From the NCBI GenBank assembly GCA_021531865.1, contig JAFBIW010000017.1:1-41032 (forward strand): 41,032 nucleotides of DNA, given 5' to 3'. Below the pieces are notes generated by a model, which saw only the letters and a list, made by a program, of their open reading frames with translations, was not told the DNA's origin and made no database searches. The position numbers were made by a program, and so were the translations under genes. This DNA comes from Butyricicoccus pullicaecorum (GTDB lineage Bacteria; Bacillota; Clostridia; Oscillospirales; Butyricicoccaceae). Below, one piece after another: positions 40,548-41,032 of this stretch. Each line of letters opens with the position of its first letter. Position 1 is the first letter of the stretch.

Positions 40548-40572
40548 CTCCGCTTACTGCCCATAGAAATAA

Positions 40573-40770
40573 TCATACGTCACTCATCCTCACCACCTCT
40601 TTCTGCGGGAAATACTCTTTTTTCAGAGGGGTTCTGCGGAAAGTCGTATCCTTCAGTTTATACGGACATCTGACAAAATAGCAGAAGCGGTACTTCCATC
40701 GGGGTTGATAATACTCGCAGTCTTTGCAACATTTCGGCTTGTCACGGCGATTGCGTTCATACTCATACAT
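40573..40770 (-). CDS. Small cysteine-rich element protein
   Basis: 65 residues, basic: MYEYERNRRDKPKCCKDCEY, YQPRWKYRFCYFVRCPYKLK, with two close Cys pairs that could bind zinc. It lies 25 bases upstream of the repA fragment on the same strand, as in related conjugative elements. I cannot name a family. Confidence 0.55.
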   Translation of the reverse strand: MYEYERNRRDKPKCCKDCEYYQPRWKYRFCYFVRCPYKLKDTTFRRTPLKKEYFPQKEVVRMSDV

Positions 40771-40771
40771 A

Positions 40772-40888
40772 TCAACGCACCCCCACTTCCTTCATAATCT
40801 TCCTGGTACACCAGCCGATGCAGGGATGATCCCGCCCATAAGGACAACCTTCACATTCCGACTTCGGCTTTGGGGATACGGAGATTAA
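40772..40888 (-). pseudogene. C-terminal piece of another cysteine-rich protein, cut by the IS element
   Basis: The minus strand ends SECEGCPYGRDHPCIGWCTR, KIMKEVGVR and a stop, one base before the next small gene. No start codon is found upstream before the IS256-type sequence begins (about 40890-40900), so the 5' end appears displaced by insertion. Confidence 0.5.
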
Positions 40889-40889
40889 G

Positions 40890-41032
40890 TAGTAACAATT
40901 TTCTTGATAAGGTACAATAAGTTTCGCAAAAATAAAAAGACATGGTTTGCAGATCTCTGGTAGAATGAAGTCGTGACACACCATTCCGAAAGGAGACAGC
41001 AAACCATGTCTGAGAAAATTGTACAGCTAAAC
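40890..41032 (+). mobile_element. Left end of an IS256-family insertion sequence (runs off window)
   Basis: The non-coding leader up to 41005 and the transposase start at 41006. The exact IS end cannot be set from one side. A perfect 13-bp inverted repeat (40938-40950 with 40999-41011) brackets the leader, its right arm covering the transposase start codon. Confidence 0.7.
41006..41032 (+). CDS. IS256-family (mutator-type) transposase, first nine codons
   Basis: After AAAGGAGACAGCAAACC the ATG opens MSEKIVQLN, the typical N-terminus of clostridial IS256-family transposases. The rest lies outside the window. Identification rests on these nine residues plus the location in a decaying mobile element. 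Confidence 0.7.

Overview
The window looks like chromosomal DNA of a GC-rich, spore-forming, fermentative Clostridia bacterium, most likely of the Oscillospirales and probably from the gut. This is inferred from gene content (spoIID and spoIIQ, a clostridial DUF6179/DUF6323-like pair, HAAT-type ABC transport), strong AGGAGG ribosome binding sites and GC-biased codon use. No taxonomic search was possible.

Layout. 1-4190: an amino-acid catabolic locus on the minus strand (ridA, a tryptophanase/tyrosine phenol-lyase-like enzyme, an NSS transporter cut by the window edge) with a divergent YheO/DauR-type regulator, then an Lrp/AsnC regulator. 4414-5316: a small membrane protein and a zinc-ribbon Nudix hydrolase. 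5528-11644: a tight six-gene sugar operon (GH4 glycosidase-like, PfkB kinase, Gfo/Idh/MocA oxidoreductase, IolE-like TIM barrel, NagB-like, second PfkB kinase). 12021-16857: a complete Liv-type ABC transporter. 16948-19425: a cytidylate-kinase-like gene and citrate synthase, convergent, separated by an inverted pair of 98-bp structured repeats and several terminators. 19540-21446: spoIID and spoIIQ, the latter with a good sigma-F promoter match.

21500-23460 is a gene graveyard: an intact-looking cobalamin riboswitch with no gene behind it, a broken AraC regulator, an internally deleted uroporphyrinogen-decarboxylase-family gene of the corrinoid methyltransferase type, and a short piece of a GPH transporter. 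23549-28786 returns to intact genes: mnmA with a coupled cysteine desulfurase, then a LytS-type histidine kinase, an AraC-type response regulator and a YoaP-like acetyltransferase. 29262-32507 is a redox/stress cassette (flavodoxin, alpha/beta hydrolase, carboxymuconolactone decarboxylase-cupin, FMN reductase) driven from a textbook 19-bp-spacer MerR promoter, with a damaged divergent merR.

32587-34196 holds a truncated hxlR and a deletion-collapsed integrative element (helicase loader fused to a serine recombinase). It ends beside tRNA-Pro(TGG) and a half-copy of a tRNA-Pro. 34838-38412 is housekeeping: glyS, the DUF6323/DUF6179-like pair, a scrambled c-di-GMP gene and tRNA-Leu(CAG). 38567-41032 is one end of a second element: a 43-nt 3' piece of tRNA-Arg(CCT) that looks like an attachment site, a tyrosine integrase truncated by fusion to a repA fragment, small cysteine-rich proteins, and the start of an IS256-family transposase at the window edge. 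No CRISPR array or rRNA was seen.
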